A stretch of 64,000 nt of DNA. It comes from Mytilus galloprovincialis (taxonomy: Eukaryota > Mollusca > Bivalvia > Mytilida > Mytilidae). How positions within the stretch are numbered: position 1 is the stretch's first letter; each line of letters begins with the position of its first letter. This document shows positions 46,785 to 58,975 of this stretch, one piece after another. The stretch lies in the NCBI RefSeq assembly GCF_965363235.1, contig NC_134843.1:94397795-94461794 (forward strand), read 5' to 3'. The notes under the pieces are model-generated. The model worked only from the letters and a program-made list of their open reading frames with translations. It was not told the origin of the DNA and did no database searches. The position numbers and the translations under genes are program-made.

Positions 46785-47262
46785 GTATATATGAATGGGC
46801 TGAAAATTTTATGCATTAATAGGAAGGGGGTGTCACTTTCCAGCCGCACACCTGTAGGCTTTTTTAACCGAAAACCGAAGTAATCCCTCCACCCTTTTCG
46901 TGTTGAATTGCTGCAGTTCAGCGGAAGGAAAAGATCTTGACGTGTGAAGACCTGTTGTGAAATTAATGAGATCGTCAAGGGAATGTGTATTTTATGCATT
47001 AGTATATGAATGGGTGGTCACATTCCAGTCGCTCTTCTGTACCCATTTTTACCGGAAACAGAGGCAAGCCACTCCCATACATAAGTGGGTTTAAAAATTT
47101 ATGCATTAATATGAAATGGAGGTAGGTCATAGTCCAGTCGCACCCATTTTTAACCGAAAATTGAAAAAATCCGCCACCCTTTTCGTGTTAAATTGATGCT
47201 GTTTCCCGGAAGGAAAGGCTCTTGACTAGTTAAAATCTGTTGTCAGAGGAATGTGTATCACA
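46785..47262 (+). repeat. Degenerate tandem repeat, three units
   Basis: Units start near 46790, 47005 and 47090, sharing TTTATGCATTAATA, TCCAGYCGCACACC-like, CCACCCTTTTCGTGTT and GGAAGGAAA tracts. The middle unit is short. The unit length is up to about 215 bp. No coding sequence. Confidence 0.65.
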
Positions 47263-47766
47263 AAGTGTTTCTGTGTAAGGTGAATATTAATCGTATCTTC
47301 TACGAAATGAAATTTTAATTGTGCAGGGCAGTCGTGCAATGACGGGATTGATGGGGGCACTTAAATTTCAAAGCCGAACGTCGTGAATGACGGTCGATTC
47401 GAACTGGCTTTTTTCGATTTAAACCCCCAAATACCACCAACAGATCTTGAAATGAACACATAATAAACAACACTGGTCATTGCCCCTTTGTACTATAAAA
47501 CAATATTCATGGATTCTATGTGAAAGAAGAATACGGGACACCCAATTTCAACTCTATTCATTTAGCAATATAGATCTGTTTCAACACTTGTCCAATTGTA
47601 CCGCGATTTCTTTGGCATCTTATAGTAGTTTACATGTATGGATTTTTTCATATTGACCCAGTAACATGCCCTCGATATCAGTAATTGCATCGGGCAGTTT
47701 TAATTGCCCCGAGGAAACACTAAGACAGCTCACCACAAATCTAAAACATGGCCAATACACAACAGC
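47263..47766. other. Gene-free stretch
   Basis: A GTTCGAATC-like box occurs on the minus strand near 47400 without a tRNA around it. Nothing else is seen. Confidence 0.4.
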
Positions 47767-47966
47767 TACTGTGGATTCCTTTCTTTTCTTGGGTACCAAT
47801 TTTCGTTGATAACTTTCGTGGATATTGAATTTCGTGGTTTTGTCAAAGTTTGTATACAAGCCTATATAAAAGTTTGTTATTCGTTGAACATTTTATTTCG
47901 TGGTTCACCTGTACCCACGAACTTCACGAAAATTGGTATCTCACGGATAATAATGAATCCACAGTA
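47767..47966. mobile_element. 200-bp MITE with inverted ends
   Basis: The ends TACTGTGGATTC (47767) and GAATCCACAGTA (47966) are perfect 12-bp inverted repeats. Similarity continues inward to about 40 bp (GGTACCAATTTTCGT against its reverse partner ACGAAAATTGGTATC). TTTCGTGG motifs repeat inside. It is non-coding, and I recognise the ends as widespread in molluscs. TA at the termini may be the target site. Confidence 0.75.
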
Positions 47967-48585
47967 ATTCTTTTATTAAATTGTTTAATTCCTCTATTAA
48001 ACTAAGAGTCAGAAACTTACCGTGAAGAAGATACAGAAATGTATAGCTGAACTTGTCTACTTGCATTTAAAGTGGATTTTTGGTCAACATTGTCAGATGT
48101 TATTTCTAATATTCTCATCCAAGTACTTAATGGTATGCTATTACATTTCATTTTATCTACCAAATACAAAGTAGCTGGGAAGAATAAATCAGACGGTTTA
48201 ACTATTCTTACTCTTGAGTGGAATGCGTTCTGATTAAAGGAAATGAAACTGTGATCCTAATCGAAGGTCCTTCCCGAAAAGGCTGTGAAATATAATGTAT
48301 GTCCGTTTCAAGACGTTACTAAACACTGACCACCATTAAAATTTCTTCATTTTGCTTTTATGATATTAGGTTCAAACAAAATAAAAAATTAAGTTATCAC
48401 TTACTTTACAAAATAAACGACATTTTGATTTAATCAATGTTCCGTTTAATCTGTTCATAATGTATGGCTGTGCGTTGGTAAAGCACAGACGTGATTTTGT
48501 ACTGCATGACTCTGATTCCGTTATGACTGGCTGTAGCAGTTGTCGAATTTTTTTCCTTCATAAAGCATGGACATTTATGTACACT

Positions 48586-48658
<73 letters not shown>

Positions 48659-49734
48659 TTTTAATTGCATTAAATAGAGTGTCCATATTTCCCACTGTTA
48701 TTCAATACCCTGCACTGATATTTGATTTGTTCGCTTAAATTCACATGAACATTTACTGTATTTTAGTAAACTTAAGAATACGAAATGCGCATCGTTTTTT
48801 TCTGTACGTGGTTTATTAAAACTATTTATTTACGACAAGAGAAATCTTTTAAATGATAATTCGATGGTAGTTTTATTTGCATATTTCAATTTTGTTCGAA
48901 CACACGTATGGTGAGTAGTAATTTTGCTGCATAATGGAAAAATAATATAAAATGGCCTCTGTTACAAAACAATTTTTACTTTTCCTGTGTGTTATTTTCA
49001 TCAAATGAAGCAAAAATACGATTCAATAAGTCATTGCAGTCAAAATTCAAAGTTAAATCTTTCAGTCGGATCAATATGTTCGTTCATTTCAATCAATGAA
49101 ACGGATTCTGAGTATAAGGGCTTACTTAATTTAAAGGTGACCGATTTCTGACTGTTAAACTGGTCCTTCAAATAAAAAACGCATAAGTTTGCACGTACTA
49201 AGTCTGATCCTGATTTTTATTTTGGTTATATAATAAAACAAATTTAAGACAGCAAAAATAATGATAGATCATAGATGACAGTTTAACGTCCAAACCACAA
49301 ACATATAACTGATTCATGACTGCTAGGGGTCAAATAAACAAACCACAAACCATAAAATTAATTGGTATTTGAACAGGTTTGCATCTTTTATCTAGTTTTA
49401 TCTCGTTGTTTACTTTCTTTGAATCCCTTCACAATATTTTGCTTAAAAAAAATCTTGATAAACGGACAATTTTACAATGACTTTAAAATTACTCATATAA
49501 TTTGTAAGCTGAATTCATTTCTTTGTCGTAACTTTCTAATCTCCATCGAAAATTATTGTCAATTTCTAGTCAACATAAGAAACATACCTAACCCTGTCTA
49601 TTGAATCTATTCCATTCTAGTCTTATTCAAAAACAAATTTTACATCAAAAGTTGTACAATATGAATATTGTTTAGCTATGAAGGTAACATTTCTCACAGT
49701 GGCTATAAAACGTATAAATGTTTAAAATATCCAA
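47967..49734. other. Gene-free stretch with microsatellite
   Basis: No gene is recognised. It contains the (CA)n(TA)n repeat at 48588-48655. Confidence 0.45.
48588..48655. repeat. (CA)n(TA)n compound microsatellite
   Basis: Seven or so CA units are followed by a long TA run. Confidence 0.98.
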
Positions 49735-49990
49735 CCAAAGGCAACAATAGTAAACCGCTGTTCAAAATTCATAAATCGGTAGAGAAAAAAAAACCAAATT
49801 CGTGTTACAAACTAAAACTGAGGGAAACATATCAAATATAAGAGAACTACTACACAACAAATACACAACATCGAAATGTAACACAGAGAGGGACAACTAT
49901 AATGTAACAATGGCCATTTTCCTGACTTGGTACAGGACATTTTATGAAAAATGGTGGGTTTAACCTTTTCTAAAAGTTGTTCAAAAACAA
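49735..49990 (+). repeat. Family D repeat, partial copy
   Basis: It runs from AAAGGCAACAATAGTAAACC through TTACAAACTAAAACTGAGGG to CCTGACTTGGTACAGGACAT and GGTGGGTTTAACC. It lacks the hammerhead-derived part. Confidence 0.75.
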
Positions 49991-51309
49991 CACGAACTAA
50001 CTCTTAAAAATTAACCCAAACCTTTTTGGAATTTTTGTTCCACATGATCTTCAACTTTGCATATCTCATTTCTAATGAGATTATTTGGCTCTGTCACTTA
50101 GTCATGGTATATTAATTTTAGAAATTTTGCTTAGTTCACATGTATAAGTTTGTGATAATTACAGTTTATGACGAACTGCTAATGAAGAGTCAATGATATT
50201 TTGTATGAACATTAATTGCCATTTGCAAATATCATTTCCATGGAGTTTATATAGCCTCAGCCCCTTATCATGGTTCACTGATTTTAAAAACACTTTTGCA
50301 TACTTTACAAGTGAATGTAAATGCTTAGGTTTGTTTAAGGGGGAACAACTTCAATAATTTAATGGTATTTGGTATGCAGTTGTATAAGCATTGGAACATC
50401 TCATTTCCTTGAAAATTATTTAGTTATGTTCCTTCAGTCATGGTTCATCGACTCTGAATATTTGAATAATTATAAACTACTTGTAAATAACTACAGAAAA
50501 GCGAGACATATCTATGTGAACAGTTTATAGTATTATACTATAGAAGTGTCGGGATTTCCTAGTTTAAAAAAAATTCTATCATAGATTAATCAGATAACGT
50601 CAAATACAATCATGGCTCTAGTCAAGAATTTGCAAATGATGCTGTATCAGTTTGGGAATGCGTTCAAAAGAGGTTCCTACTTTTTCTTCTTTTATATGTC
50701 AATTAAAAAATCCTACATCCAATGTATAAACTGAAAATGTGATAGAAAAATATTCAACTCGTGAATGACCTGTTGATTAAATCTTGTGATACGTTCTTTC
50801 AAGAATTAATGTTCTGTTCGGTCACTCGTGGGATATTTTTAATCACTTAAATTTATCAATTAATGCAATCGTAAGTGTAATTATCAATAATAATTTGGAT
50901 ATTATTATAAAAATACTGCTATAATTCTTATTATTAGAACTGTGATTCATCGTATTATTTCATTTGTCTCTAGTATATATAACATATTCTTTAGTAAAAT
51001 CAAAGCGTAAAACTCGATCATATTTTTTTATTGTAGTACAACATTTAACATATTCTTTACACAAGTCAAAGCTTCAAACTCGATCTTCTTTTTATTGTTG
51101 ATTTATATTGCCAATTCTAAGAATCGCAATAAAGTAAAACACGAAACCTTCAACAACATTTTAAACATATAACCTTGAATTCTTGACATGCATCTTTTTT
51201 TTTTTTTTTTTTGTTTGTTTTTGGTAAACCAAAAGATAGATCTGTTCCTTGCTAATTCGTTTTCCGTGATTAATTCATTATATTACTTTTTTTATATTCA
51301 TAATGAACT
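49991..51309. other. Gene-free stretch upstream of Kazal gene 2
   Basis: AT-rich, with a poly-T tract at about 51195-51212. No gene is seen. Confidence 0.4.
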
Positions 51310-51369
51310 GTATATATAGCAGGTACTGTTGTATTGTTGGACAGTGGGTTACATCGTCATTCATTGAAG
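51310..51369 (+). promoter_or_regulatory. TATA box and first (5' UTR) exon of Kazal gene 2, inferred
   Basis: TGTATATATAGC (51310-51321) is followed within about 60 bases by GAAG and a GTAAGT donor (51370). The next acceptor, TTGTAG, precedes the start-codon exon at 52906. Transcription would begin near 51340. The assignment rests on the spacing of TATA, donor and acceptor only. Confidence 0.5.
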
Positions 51370-52324
51370 GTAAGTCTTTGGCTATAATTAATAATGACGA
51401 CAAATCCATGGTATTCATGTACGAAAAGAAATTTAGAGAGCGCATACACTAAATAAAATGTGTCGCGGACGTAATGTCAAGAAAAACAATTAACAACTCC
51501 CTAAAAATAGATGAACCCGAATTGTAAGATTCCAACACTACAACAATTGTATTACGATGTTTTTTTCACTCGAGACAGTTAAATGTGAATAATTAAGTGC
51601 AGGGATTGCAGCATAAATAATTAAAATTGAACTGTTGAGACTGTAGAAATATCGTTACCCACAATATATAGTAATAAAATCTGTTTCTAGAATGATTTGC
51701 AGCCTTCCTTTTCAAATATTTTCTGCAAATTGTGTTCTTTATATGTGACGTCTTCAGGCATAGGTCGCCATTTCTATGACATCACAACAGGAAATTATAA
51801 AAAAAAAGTCCAGTCAAAGCTGAAGGCAGTTTTCAAACGAAAATATCAACATCTATGTAAACGACAGACATAGATCTTGATATTTTTGACACTGCCCTCA
51901 TCTTTCTTTGACTTTGATTCATGATCCAAATAATTGAATTCTTGTTTGCACATTATTTATTATTTGTTTCCTCGGTTATGTTTAATGATTTATTGATCAT
52001 CGTCTTTTAAACGTAAAGAAGCAACATATCATGCATATTCATAACAAGAACAAATTAACCTGCAATGCTATGTATCAATCACGTATTGCGAAAATATAAA
52101 AAAAAAACATTCAGCAAAACACTAAGGATGTTTGCTTGTCGTGTTTTGGAATTTTTGTCAGATTTTCGAAATCCTCTTGTTTTATTCACTTGAATGCCTT
52201 ATACATTTTTGCCCATTGATCCCATGTTTCTTTTTATAAATCTTTAACATGTTTAATTATAAGTCATCTGTTAAAGTTGTATAAAATCTTTGTTTTTTTA
52301 TTAGTTTTTTCGAGCTTATGCTTG

Positions 52325-52520
52325 CCTATGATAAAGCTAGGAAAAATCAAGAGAGAACATTTTCCCGTCAAAACTTCAATGACTAATATTTCGAAAACAA
52401 GCACATTGACTTACATATTTTTTTCGCTCTTTTTGTTCCTTTATTAATACCCCATCAATATATACTAATGTTATAAAAAGTTTTTTATTTTGAAACTGAG
52501 AAGCGAATTCCCTCAACATA
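52325..52520 (+). repeat. Locally duplicated tract, partner of 36885-37010
   Basis: It shares AAAAATCAAGAGAGAACATT, TTTCCCG, TTCCTTTATTAAT and GAAACTGAGAAGCGAA with 36885-37010, but carries about 60 extra bases after TTTCCCG. Confidence 0.65.
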
Positions 52521-52943
52521 AGAAGAAAAGATTCAGTAACACGAATCCAATCAAAACACCGGGAATTACTTAAGGTCCACCGGAAACGAAAGCTGTACAA
52601 CATCCACTTTAAACACAATATTCATGAATGAGAATTCTGGTTGTTGCCATATTCCCCTAGAATCACTATGTGTTTAATAGAAATTGTACTTTTTTTCCAG
52701 TATGACAAACGACAAAGGCTACAACCGAAAACCGCATCTTAAGACCTCAATCTGTATATTATAGGATTGAAACGATATTTGAACGTATAAAAATTATAAT
52801 ATTTATTTGTACAATCGTATGAATTTAATCATCATCCTAATCAATCTTTATTTTAACTTTACTTGTCATGGATAGCTGCAAGCATTCTATTTTACGCTGT
52901 TGTAGGAAGTACAGTTTTACTACCACGGCCATATCAAGACAAC

Positions 52944-55900
52944 ATGAAGTTCGCATTGTTGATGCTGGTATTTCTTGTCATAGCTACAGGTATTAACTAA
53001 TGAGTAACTTCATGTAAGATTCAGTGCTTGATCCAGTATCGTGTTCAATTAACAATTTTAAGTACTGGTTTGTACTTTTTAAATGTCACTGTTCTTCGTT
53101 TCACTTGTTCAATAGTTATCAAGTTATTACTACAAACACACAAATATATGCGTTTTTTATATATGTATTTATGTTCATTTGTATCAGTTCTTCAAACAAA
53201 AAAATGATACAATTACTAATCGTTTTAAATGAACCTGTTTCTCGTTTCACTTTCAAAATAGTTATCAATTGATATCTACTAATATATACGTTTTATTTAT
53301 ATCTGTTTTCAAACAAACAATTATATCCTTTTTATTCGCAAAACCAGGCGTACTTGGATAATAATCATGAAGTATGGTCTTGACAAAAAGTGTTAAATAT
53401 CCTTCAAAAACCGTTTAGGTCAATCAACATGGCCTAGTAATAACCCAACTATCCAATCCTTGTTTATCTTTCATTGAGTGAGTTGTAACATTTAAAAGTT
53501 TTAAGATAATTGCATTGCTCAACGAACTAAACATTTCCCAAAACATTGAATTGTTATATTTCTCTTGCAATAGCCACACCGCTGCCTCATCGATTGTTGG
53601 AACCCTTTTGTCATAGGACACCTAAATTGGCACTTACTCCGTGGTAGTAAAGACCAATGTCTGCGACAAATATAATTATTGATATCTTCGAAAGACCAGA
53701 AACATATATATAGTTTATAAGGATAATAGAATAAAGAAGACCAAGAATATACAACTTCGAGTGAAATATGACAAAAACAAAACAAAATACTTCCAAAACC
53801 GTCTATTGACTTTGACTAATTGACGAGGAACGTTGGTTACTTTACATTTAGCAACTTGCTAGATCTTCACACACATATATTTTATGCTATAGCTTTCAAA
53901 TCCCGAAGGACAGACTTTTTGTTGAATGGCACAACTGGAGAAAAGAATAACAGTAGTACTAACATAGAAGTTGATAAAATATAACACATGTTCGTAATGT
54001 ATAATATATGTTTCAAGTGATTTTATTTTAAACTGAAACAAGTTAAAAATCCTCGCAGCTTTTTTATAGCTACAGTTCAGAATATTTTCCTATTATTATT
54101 CTTTGTAGATACAAATGTATGTTTAATTCTTACAAAACGGCTTTAATTCATGAATTGTTATTTTTGTTAACTAAGAGTAATAACACAAAACTAAATCACA
54201 AAAAATAGGATACTTGTTCAAGAGTCGCATACAAAATGTTCTATTAATAAATGCAGAAAACAGAACTAACATTTACCGCATTTTAAGTATCCGAAAGTAG
54301 TAAAAACTGTCATACATGTAGTTCATGACTAGCGCGATTGAATGAATTCTGATATTAACTGATCCCCCCAAAAAAGACTCAGTATAAAACTCCATTAAAC
54401 GTAAGCATGATATTTTAAGGATAGGTTTTGATTTGTTTTGACGTGTTCAAATCAGATGTAGAAATACGGAATATAAGAAAAGCATTTAATGGTATCAGCT
54501 TTTAAAATTTATTTATAACATAGTTATTTGATATATCCGTTTCAGTGTATAGCAGAATTGCATTTTCTAAATTATACCTATTATAGTTTCGATCAATTTA
54601 ATTCTATGAAATCATTGTGCTTTAAAATCAGGTGAACCCATTCCAAACTCACCAATAGATTACATTGCATTAAGACAGAATGGTCCAAAATCTAGAATAT
54701 CATATTTTTCTTATGAGCAAATTTCAATATAACGAAAAGACTACATCTTAAGGATGTATTCTTCTGACGTTTTAGTCTCGTTGAAATCTCGTTCTAGAAT
54801 TATTTCCAAAATATGTGATAGAAGTGGAAAATAGCAATGAATTTTTAAGATGCAATAATCAAACTTGACGCTGTGAAACATATGTGTATTTACAATAAGT
54901 AGTTTTTGAGAATTAGATAATTTGTTACCTATCAAGTCAGTTTTTGCAGCCAAAATTTTGAGAAAATGGGTAAGGGACACAAGAAATAATTTTACGAGAA
55001 ACATGAACATCCGATACCACTTTTTTCTTTCCAAATTGCTTGAATATGTATTTTTTTAATTATTTATTAACACTTACCTATATTTATGTTAAGTTGAATT
55101 TATTCAGAATGATCCACTTCATCTTAGTTTAAAGTATGAAAAAAGTTTAATTGTAGAACTGTAATTTTTTTCACTATAAAAGCCCAAAAATGGGCAAATA
55201 AAGGCAACAGTAGTATACCGCCGTTTGAAACTTATAAATCGACTGAAAAAAAAACAAATAAAATTGATGAAAGATGGGAAAATCATCAAACTTGGGTCGT
55301 AGCTAAAAGAAGTGCACCACCATATGATTTTTTCTCCACCTATTATTTTTTTACACATTTGTAAACCTTAAAATCAGGTTAAGAAAAAAAGGTTAATTCC
55401 AGAAATTTTTGGCTCCTCAGAGGTGTAAATCCTTAATGTATTCGTCTGTTGGAAAATTTATTATTCGTTGGGAATTTGCTCAACTAGACTCAGTCGATAA
55501 AAACTGCATATAAAACATAAATGAGGTACATCGAAATAAGGTTGTACCTGAAATATTTCCACTATTAACATCTGTGACAATACTTTTAAAATGTATACCT
55601 TTAATGATTTGACTTACTTGGTCACGCAACTAAAAATATGTTAATCTTTAAATAACGTAAATAACAAATCATATAGTCAAATGTTGTATTTTTTGCATGA
55701 AAGGTTACAATCTGAGGTCGTTAAAAAAACATTTTAATTTTACGCATTACATGCTTCAAAATGCATTGCAGCTATATCTTTTGACAAATAAACACAGCTT
55801 TCAGGTCGTCCAATATATTCCCATCTAACTTGAACGGCTTTTTTTTTTCGGACTGATATGATTTAAACAATGTTTTCAGTGACCAAAATCAAAATCTCCG

Positions 55901-58342
55901 GTACATATTTTTTGTAATTTTATGTGTAAACAATAAATAGAAATGTTTTAGTTAAATAGATATGTTTAGCTTTATACTGTAAAGGAAAAGTCTTTTATGT
56001 GTTTCAGAAGACTTCTAATGGTTATCGTTTCCACTTTTAGATGACGTTCTTTCCCAAATGTGTGGTTGTAATCCAACAATAGAAGATCCAGTTTGTTCAA
56101 GGTCTGGTGTGACTTTCCGAAATATATGTTTCTTAAGATGCAGGTAAACATGTTGTACAACGTAATTATCATAGATACCAGGATTATAATTTAATACGTC
56201 AGACGCGCGTATCGTCTACATAAGACTCATCAGTGACGCTCAGATAAAAACAGTAAAAAAGCCATACCAATACAAGGTTGAAGAGCATTGGGAACCCAAA
56301 ATTCCCCCCAAAAAAATGCCAAATCCGGCTAAGGTATTCTACTCCTGGGATAGATCCTTAATTTTTTGAACCAAAACGAACAATTCATCTGTAATATTTT
56401 GAAACAAATCACATAATTTATATAAATAAATTGAAATCACTGTTCAATTGAAATTGTCTCCTTTGAACTGGTCTAGTAGGCTTAACAAATTTGCAAACTA
56501 ATATGCTGAGCTGGCACATTTAAAAACTAGCGGATGATTATCAAACAATGAATTGGACATACAAAACTGTCCTAGATTCTTTTTTTTTAATTTCCAAGTA
56601 TTGGTTTATAACAGTTAAAACCTTATTGTGCCTGAAGTGCTTCAATACAGTTTTCCATTAATGCGAGTTGCCAAATATTGGTAAAGGATCAAAAGTATAG
56701 CCAAATACAGAGGATGAATTAAAGCGTTTTTTAAGTAATACATTCTATAATTCAATGATTTCAATAGTTTAACCATTACATATTTCTGTCTTCAATATAC
56801 GTATTTTCTTGCAAATATCGAAGCATTTCACTACCAAGATTGTGATACCCTCTGGGGACTACTAATTAAACAGCAGAGGTATACCGACCCAGTTATAACA
56901 AAGGCAAATCACGGTATCATGTTTACCGCACTTGAAACACTTATAATGGCTCTTGAGTGATACTCGGAGCATCAACAAAAAACGTTGGAAAGCTGATATG
57001 ACAAAAAGTACAACAATAAACACATAACGTTCGGTTCTTATACTACATTGGCATTCATTTTTTGGGCTTTGAGCGTTCCTGGTGAAGGTAAAACTTGAAA
57101 AAGACTTCAGACGCATGAAATTTACTTTTGTTGTGTTTACTGTTCTTGAGATCAATTCTTACCTAAATCTTCAAGACATGCATCAGGAAGAGAATACATG
57201 AGAGAAATATGTTCTTATTATTTTATTTTTTTTTTACAAATTGATACACTATATTCCCATTGGGTTATTTGCTTTTCCTATACGTTTTTACAAACAATCA
57301 CCGTTAGGTAACGTAAGTTGTTGATATCATGGATTTGGTTTTTAATGGAATTTTGCATGTGACTGTTACCCGAAGTCCTCCATATGAATACCATAGAAAT
57401 AAAGGTAACAGTTACCAAAGAGACTTTCGAATATAAATATATGAAAATAACTGTTACATATTTTAACGTTCAAATATTTAACACATAAAGAATCCTTTAA
57501 ATAGAGTAATGCATTGTACTATTTATGTAGATATCTGAACTAGTTCAAATATTTTGAAATATTGCTTCTTGAAAACCTGTCCACAGAAGTCTTGAAATTA
57601 ATCGGTTCCATTTTACAAATAAATGTTGGTAAGGAGTAAATAGTTGAATTTTCTGGACACTGTAAATATAGCGATGAAAAGGCAAAAACACCACGTGGTG
57701 AATGCTGTGTCCAAAGAATCTTTTTTTGGGGGGCAATGTTTAACATATTACATATTCACTTACATTTATACTAGGAAATCGATATTACAGTAAAAACGAA
57801 TTAGATGACATTTATAAAAACTTATCGAAGCTATGTTGTATCAATAAAATAGCTATGTTAGTGGCAATCAGAATTGTCAATGTTATACAATTCCATAATA
57901 CTTGCAGGTATATTTATGTATTTTACATTACATCTGTGATGTGACGAATATTATTATTAACAAGTTATTGCGGGTTGATTATTTAAAGGAAAATTTGTAT
58001 TGTTGGTTCCTTATTATTTGTGGGGTGCCAACTTTGATTTCGTGAGAATAGGTTAACCTCGATTTTTTTGTTTTCAATGATATAATATTCCCCTTAAGGT
58101 CTGTGTGTAATGTCTGGCAAAACACGAAATCAAATATCTATGAATTAACTATATTGCTGAGTCAACAGATTGTATACAAAGCTAACAGATAATATTGAAG
58201 CTCTTTTGAATTTAATATGGGCAAGAGTTGAATGATTTTCATAACTATAGCCAATGACAGATGTCGAAGTGATACGTCATTAATTCTTTTTTACAGGGGT
58301 CATTATTTTAGTTGCTACGGTCATTGTCCATGTATATTTTAA
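52944..58342 (+). CDS. Kazal-type protease inhibitor, single domain, gene 2
   Basis: Coding exons are 52944-52989 (MKFALLMLVFLVIAT signal peptide), 56041-56143 and 58297-58342, with phases 1 and 2 exactly as in Kazal gene 1. The 64-residue product has Cys at 23, 25, 34, 45, 49, 56, 60 and 62. DPVC, then a ten-residue gap to NIC-x3-C and the C-x3-C-P-C end, give the Kazal pattern. The spacing between the second and third cysteines is eight, not seven. The P1 position (two after the second Cys) is Pro 27, where gene 1 has Lys, which is unusual for an inhibitory Kazal domain and suggests a changed or lost target. The 5' UTR exon probably ends at 51369, and a donor at 58359 leads to a 3' UTR exon at 58894. 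Introns of 3.1 and 2.2 kb carry repeats, including a hammerhead-derived one. Confidence 0.9.
53000..56040 (+). other. Intron 1 of Kazal gene 2
   Basis: Mostly unassigned AT-rich sequence. A family D end fragment lies at 55195-55260. A minus-strand cysteine-containing frame at 53519-53785 is discussed among the rejected items. Confidence 0.6.
56165..56360 (-). repeat. Hammerhead-bearing repeat in intron 2 of Kazal gene 2, core mutated
   Basis: The ribozyme part is 56196-56239 on the minus strand. CTGATGA and both stem II strands are intact, but the second core reads GATA instead of GAAA, and stem I has one altered base. Flanks ATAGATACCAGGATTATAAT and AGGTTGAAGAGCATTGGGAA match other copies. 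A further diverged fragment at 56845-56905 matches the end of the 61-kb array unit (GTGATACCCTCTGGGG, then CAGCAGAGGTATACCGACCC). Confidence 0.75.
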
Positions 58343-58420
58343 CATGTATCAGACAAAGGTAGGTAGTAATGAAACATAATTAAGTCTTAGAACTGAACTT
58401 AAAATTGATTAAGGATACAT

Positions 58421-58580
58421 AAAATTGAGAAAAGTAACGGGGAATGTGTCAACCAACGAGCAGACAACAGCCCAAAGACACCAAATAGTCTGCAACACAG
58501 AGAGACAATCCAGTATCCGGATCTCGAGGCGGGCTTCAGCTGGCCCTTAACAAAAATATGCACTAGTTCAGCAAAATTTA
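58421..58580 (+). repeat. Interspersed repeat family B
   Basis: It runs from AAAATTGAGAAAAGTAACGG through CAGACAACAGCCCAAAG to CAGCTGGCCCTTAACAAAAA. It lies in the 3' UTR intron of Kazal gene 2. Confidence 0.75.
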
Positions 58581-58893
58581 AAAAATAAGTCACAGCAAAA
58601 TAAGAAATATAGAGATAAGAACTGACCATAATATTTAAATAAGGTCAATTCAAATATTTCGTGCTATACTGTTGGCAGTTGTAGGAATATAAGATATTGT
58701 CATTCGCGGTTCGCTTTTAGTGCAGTAATGTTTTTCACCCTCCCACCCGAATAAATGTATTTTTCTTTTGTCTTTTTGATGAATGTGAATAATAATGTGT
58801 GTAAGTAAAGGCAACAGTAGTATAAGAACAGAATATTTAATTTGATTTATATGTATTTGCATACATAATGAAAATTGCTTTTATTTTTGTAGA

Positions 58894-58975
58894 TTTGGTT
58901 TTTGGGTTTGTAACCTGTAGCGGTCTCGAGATGAACTTTATGTTGCATTTGTCTTTAATAAAATTAAAATTTTGC
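58894..58975 (+). other. 3' UTR exon and poly(A) signal of Kazal gene 2 (inferred)
   Basis: It is preceded by a pyrimidine-rich TTTTTGTAG acceptor. AATAAA lies at 58957-58962. It parallels the 3' UTR exon of Kazal gene 1. Confidence 0.55.

Noticed and set aside
46299-46999. Cluster of overlapping 70-100 residue frames on both strands
   Set aside because: The frames overlap on opposite strands, have no domain or splice signals, and run into the degenerate tandem repeat that starts at 46785.
47380-47430. A GTTCGAATC box on the minus strand suggesting a tRNA T-arm
   Set aside because: No acceptor, D-arm or anticodon arm can be placed around it, so it is not a tRNA gene.
53519-53785. A minus-strand frame with a cysteine-rich C-terminus (CRRHW, CQFRC, RCGYC, QCFGKC)
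   Set aside because: The frame starts in low-complexity hydrophobic sequence, has no splice-supported signal exon, and two other frames over the same bases look equally protein-like. It is not supported as a gene. It lies in intron 1 of Kazal gene 2.
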